NCBI RefSeq assembly: GCF_000695625.1
Contig: NZ_JMQI01000055.1
Span: forward strand, 160,557 to 224,556
DNA length: 64,000 nucleotides
Source of the DNA: Amycolatopsis rifamycinica
GTDB taxonomy: Bacteria; Actinomycetota; Actinomycetes; Mycobacteriales; Pseudonocardiaceae
Direction of reading: 5' to 3'
Positions 61,409 to 64,000 of this stretch are shown one piece after another; positions within the stretch are counted from its first letter, which is position 1; each line of letters opens with the position of its first letter. The notes beneath the pieces are model-generated. The model did not search any database and had not been told where the DNA came from. It worked only from the letters and a program-made list of their open reading frames with translations. A program made the translations under genes and the position numbers.

Positions 61409-62064
61409 TGGGCGCCATCTACCTGGTCCGCCACGGACAGGCGTCGTTCGGCGCGGCCGACTACGACGCACTGTCCCCACGCGGCTTCGAACAGTCCACT
61501 GTGGTCGGTACGGAACTGCTGCGGCGCAACGTGTCCTTCAGCCAGATCCGGTCGGGCTCGCTGGCGCGGCAGCGCGACACCGCGGCCGCGGCGCTGAAGG
61601 TGCTCGGCACCGACGTCCCGGTGGTCGAGGACCCGCGCTGGAACGAGTACGACCACGTCGACATCGCGCTCCACCACGCCTGCGGGGCCCCGCAGGAGGA
61701 TTCGCGGGCCTACCAGGGCGTCCTGGACGCGGCGCTGACCGCGTGGACCTCGGCGGGCGCCGACGGGCCGTGCGCCGAGACGTGGCCCGCGTTCCTCGCC
61801 CGGTGCCGTGCCGCGCTCGCGGACCTGGTCGCGTCGCTGGGCAAGGGGGAGCACGCGGTCGTGTTCACCTCCGGCGGGGTGATCGCCACGGTCTGCGGCC
61901 TGCTCATGGGCACCCCGGAGGCCGGGCTGCTCAAGCTCAACCGCGTCACGGTCAACGGCGGGATCACCAAGCTGGTGTCCGGGCGCGGCGGCGTCACCCT
62001 GCTGTCGTTCAACGAGCACCCGCACTTCGAGGCGGACGCGGCCTCGTTGCTCACCTATCGCTAG
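61408..62064 (+). CDS. Histidine phosphatase family protein
   Basis: This 218-residue protein belongs to the phosphoglycerate mutase-like superfamily. IYLVRHGQASFG carries the RHG motif with the catalytic histidine, and IRSGSLARQRDTAAAAL and WNEYDHVDIALHH follow in family order, ending with VVFTSGGVIATVCG where the second histidine position is replaced by serine/glycine. It may dephosphorylate the product of the upstream kinase, but there is no direct evidence. The GTG start shares one base with the preceding stop (TAGTG). Confidence 0.9.
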   Translation: MGAIYLVRHGQASFGAADYDALSPRGFEQSTVVGTELLRRNVSFSQIRSGSLARQRDTAAAALKVLGTDVPVVEDPRWNEYDHVDIALHHACGAPQEDSRAYQGVLDAALTAWTSAGADGPCAETWPAFLARCRAALADLVASLGKGEHAVVFTSGGVIATVCGLLMGTPEAGLLKLNRVTVNGGITKLVSGRGGVTLLSFNEHPHFEADAASLLTYR

Positions 62065-62074
62065 GAGGCGCCCG

Positions 62075-62992
62075 ATGAGGTTCGGCGAAGTCACGCTGTA
62101 CCCGGTGAACGGCCACGGCCCGGAGGACGTCGTCGTCGACGCCGAGGGCCGTGTCTACACCGGCGTCGACGACGGCCGGATCCTGCGCCTGTCGCCGGAC
62201 GGGCAGCGCATCGACGTCATCGCCGACACGGGCGGGCGTCCGCTCGGGCTGGAGCTGTACGGCGAGGACGAACTGCTGATCTGCGACGCGCGCGCCGGGC
62301 TGCTGGTGGTCCCGCTGGCGGGCGGTTCTCCGTCGGTGCTGGCGACCTCAGCCTTGGGCCTGGACTTCGTGTTCTGCAACAACGCGGCGGTGGCGGCCGA
62401 CGGGACGATCTACTTCACGGATTCGTCCCGCCGCTTCGGCATCGACAACTGGCGCGACGACCTGATCGAGCAGACAGCGGGCGGCCGGCTCCTGCGCCGG
62501 TCCCCGGACGGCTCGATCGACCTGCTCCGCGACGGCCTCGAGTTCGCGAACGGCGTCGCACTGGCCCCGGACGAGTCGTTCGTGGCGGTGGCGGAAACGG
62601 GCGCGTGCCGGGTGTCACGAGTGTGGCTTTCGGACGGTCGTTCCGACGTGTTCGCCGACGACCTGTGGGGCTTCCCGGACAACATTTCGACGGGCACGGA
62701 CGGGCTGATCTGGATCACGCAGGCGTCCCCCCGCGTGGCAGCATTGGACGTGGCCCGGCGACTGCCGGGCTTCGTGAGGGCGGGCATCCGGCGGCTGCCG
62801 ACGTCGCTGCAGCCGCGCCCGGGCCGCGAAGTGGGTGTCCTGGGCGTCACGCCGGAGGGTGTGGTTTCCCGGTCTTTTCGCGGGGAGATTCCCGGGTTTC
62901 ACATGCTGGTGGGTGTTCGCGAATGGCGGGGAAAGTTGTATTTCGGGTCTTTGGAGGAGTCGGCGGTCGCGGTGACGTCTGCTGTCGGGTGA
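62075..62992 (+). CDS. SMP-30/gluconolactonase/strictosidine synthase-like beta-propeller
   Basis: This 305-residue protein is a six-bladed beta-propeller. GPEDVVVDAEGRVYTGVDDGRIL, RPLGLELYGEDELLICDARAGL and NNAAVAADGTIYFTDSSRRF are characteristic of the strictosidine synthase-like/SMP-30 group, with LEFANGVALAPDESFVAVAE giving the metal-binding asparagine. Enzymes of this fold hydrolyse lactones or phosphotriesters. No signal peptide is present. TAGGAGGCGCCCG serves both as the previous stop and the ribosome-binding site, so it is the fourth gene of the SDR operon. Confidence 0.9.
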   Translation: MRFGEVTLYPVNGHGPEDVVVDAEGRVYTGVDDGRILRLSPDGQRIDVIADTGGRPLGLELYGEDELLICDARAGLLVVPLAGGSPSVLATSALGLDFVFCNNAAVAADGTIYFTDSSRRFGIDNWRDDLIEQTAGGRLLRRSPDGSIDLLRDGLEFANGVALAPDESFVAVAETGACRVSRVWLSDGRSDVFADDLWGFPDNISTGTDGLIWITQASPRVAALDVARRLPGFVRAGIRRLPTSLQPRPGREVGVLGVTPEGVVSRSFRGEIPGFHMLVGVREWRGKLYFGSLEESAVAVTSAVG

Positions 62993-63011
62993 TGGGTTCT
63001 GGTGGTGTTCG

Positions 63012-63025
63012 ACTGTCCGGACAGT
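63012..63025. promoter_or_regulatory. Perfect 14-bp palindrome upstream of the DUF222 gene
   Basis: ACTGTCC-GGACAGT lies 20 bases after the previous stop and 61 bases before the next ATG, in the short promoter region of the DUF222 gene. It could be an operator; the regulator is unknown. Confidence 0.45.
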
Positions 63026-63086
63026 TGCTGGGATTCGTACCCTTTCGAGTGGTGAACTGGTGTTCGATGGTCGGTAGCTTGGAGGT

Positions 63087-64000
63087 ATGACCAGCAACGC
63101 AGCCCACGCCTCCTCTTCCGAGGCGGTCGCTTTCGCCGACCGGATCGGGGAGCTGCTCGCCTGCATGCGGTCTGCCGAGGCGGAACTCGGTGCCCTGCTT
63201 GTCGAAATCGAGCAGCGCGGGGTGATGGAACTGTTCGGGTACCGCTCCGCCGCTCGGTTGCTGGAGCACCTCGGCGATGTCCCCAAGCCCGCTGCTGAAC
63301 GACTCGTGCGACGTGCCCACCTGCTCAATCCTGGCCGTACCCTTGACGGCACCCCGATTCCCGCGTTGGCTCCCGCCACCGGTGCCGCCGCTCGCGCGGG
63401 GCGGTTGAGCAACCCGATGATCGATGTGATTACCGGTGTTCTCGCTGAGGTGCCCTGCGAGCATCGCGACAGCGCCGAGACCCACCTGCTGACCTTCGCT
63501 GCCGAGGCTGGGCATAAGCAGGTCGCCGCCCTCGGCGCCCGCATCCTCGCCCACCTCGCACCCGACGGCGCAGAACCCGACAACACCGAACCCGTAATCC
63601 CGCCCCGGGAACTGTTCCTCCGCCGGAAAAGAACCGGCGTGTGGGAGCTGAACGGCCGATTCGACGATGAGACCGGCACCCGCGCCAGCGCCCTGTTGGA
63701 CGCCCTGGCCGAACGCCGCACCAGCGACGACGGCCCCGACCACCGCACCCACCCCCAACGCTACGGCGACGCGTTCTCCGACGCCCTGAACCTGGCCCTC
63801 AACTCACCAGATTTGCCGATGCAGGCCGGGGAACGCGCCCACGTCATGGTCGCCGTCTCCCTGCAAGACCTGAAATCCGGCGTTGGCAAAGCCACCCTCG
63901 GCGACACCGGACAAATGACCGCGGCCGAAGCGCGGGTCCACGCCTGCGACGCCATGATCATCCCCGCAGTCCTCGGCGACAAAAGCGAACCCCTCAACCT
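63087..64000 (+). CDS. DUF222/13E12 family protein, partial (runs off the end)
   Basis: The frame is open from ATG 63087, after GGAGGT, to the end of the window (304 residues seen). ELLACMRSAEAELGALLVEIEQRG, YRSAARLLEHLG, AARAGRLSNPMIDVITGVL and GVWELNGRFDDETGTRASALLDAL are typical of the DUF222 N-terminal domain of 13E12 repeat proteins, which in actinomycetes usually end in an HNH nuclease domain; that part would lie beyond the window. Codons such as GCT, TTG, AGA, GTA and ATT are more frequent than in neighbours. The family is often mobile or repeated within genomes. Confidence 0.88.
   Translation, partial: MTSNAAHASSSEAVAFADRIGELLACMRSAEAELGALLVEIEQRGVMELFGYRSAARLLEHLGDVPKPAAERLVRRAHLLNPGRTLDGTPIPALAPATGAAARAGRLSNPMIDVITGVLAEVPCEHRDSAETHLLTFAAEAGHKQVAALGARILAHLAPDGAEPDNTEPVIPPRELFLRRKRTGVWELNGRFDDETGTRASALLDALAERRTSDDGPDHRTHPQRYGDAFSDALNLALNSPDLPMQAGERAHVMVAVSLQDLKSGVGKATLGDTGQMTAAEARVHACDAMIIPAVLGDKSEPLN

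Overview
The window looks like a chromosomal segment of a high-GC actinomycete, most likely Amycolatopsis or a near relative in the Pseudonocardiaceae. The reasons are strongly GC-biased third codon positions, frequent GTG starts, many ATGA/GTGA/TGATG stop-start overlaps, abundant TetR/GntR/PadR/Lrp/XRE regulators, two cytochrome P450-ferredoxin pairs, a 13E12/DUF222 protein and an L,D-transpeptidase. I see no tRNA, rRNA, CRISPR array, transposase or integrase. The assignment to a genus is inference from gene content, not from a marker gene.

Layout. Positions 1-12.9 kb: the glutamate synthase operon gltBD (minus strand), a YigZ/IMPACT protein, a secreted GH92 alpha-mannosidase-like enzyme behind LacI-type operators, a GNAT acetyltransferase, a small Cys-rich winged-helix-like protein, and a divergent Lrp/valine dehydrogenase pair. 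12.9-22 kb: a PHP phosphoesterase, an 911-residue FAD/Fe-S oxidoreductase, then two back-to-back P450-ferredoxin modules controlled by PadR and TetR proteins, with two near-perfect palindromes in the shared intergenic region, followed by mtnA and a RidA-like gene. 22-22.5 kb: an unusual intergenic region with two opposed arrays of 21-bp repeats and a GGCCCC hexanucleotide tract.

22.5-31 kb: PIG-L deacetylase, DinB, Fpg/Nei glycosylase, a VOC protein, an operon of GNAT acetyltransferase plus a second IF-1 preceded by a tiny leader ORF and a hairpin that covers the ribosome-binding site, an ECF42-type sigma factor with its DGPF/YciI partner, a membrane protein and a lipoprotein L,D-transpeptidase. 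31-44 kb: PAP2, dienelactone hydrolase, TrpB2, a membrane diguanylate cyclase, a 111-residue protein made of ten PTDWT repeats, an MFS transporter, a VanW/YoaR-type wall protein, a sugar-acid dehydratase divergent from a GntR regulator with a phosphoesterase and a HhH-PHP protein, and a GH46 chitosanase.

44-64 kb: TetR with a divergent Baeyer-Villiger-type monooxygenase, saccharopine-dehydrogenase-like reductase, lactate 2-monooxygenase-like enzyme, HrpA helicase, a secreted BNR/Asp-box protein, a family A polymerase with a degenerate exonuclease region, an acyl-CoA synthetase, an XRE regulator, a possible hidden small gene with a strong terminator, an SDR-phosphotransferase-histidine phosphatase-SMP-30 operon, and a DUF222 gene that runs off the end.

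Most of the window is ordinary primary metabolism and stress housekeeping. The three parts that familiar gene families do not explain are the PTDWT repeat protein (35370-35705), the leader-peptide-controlled GNAT/IF-1 operon (25425-26488) and the opposed 21-bp repeat arrays (22038-22331). All functional statements are from reading the sequence and from knowledge of the families; no searches were run.
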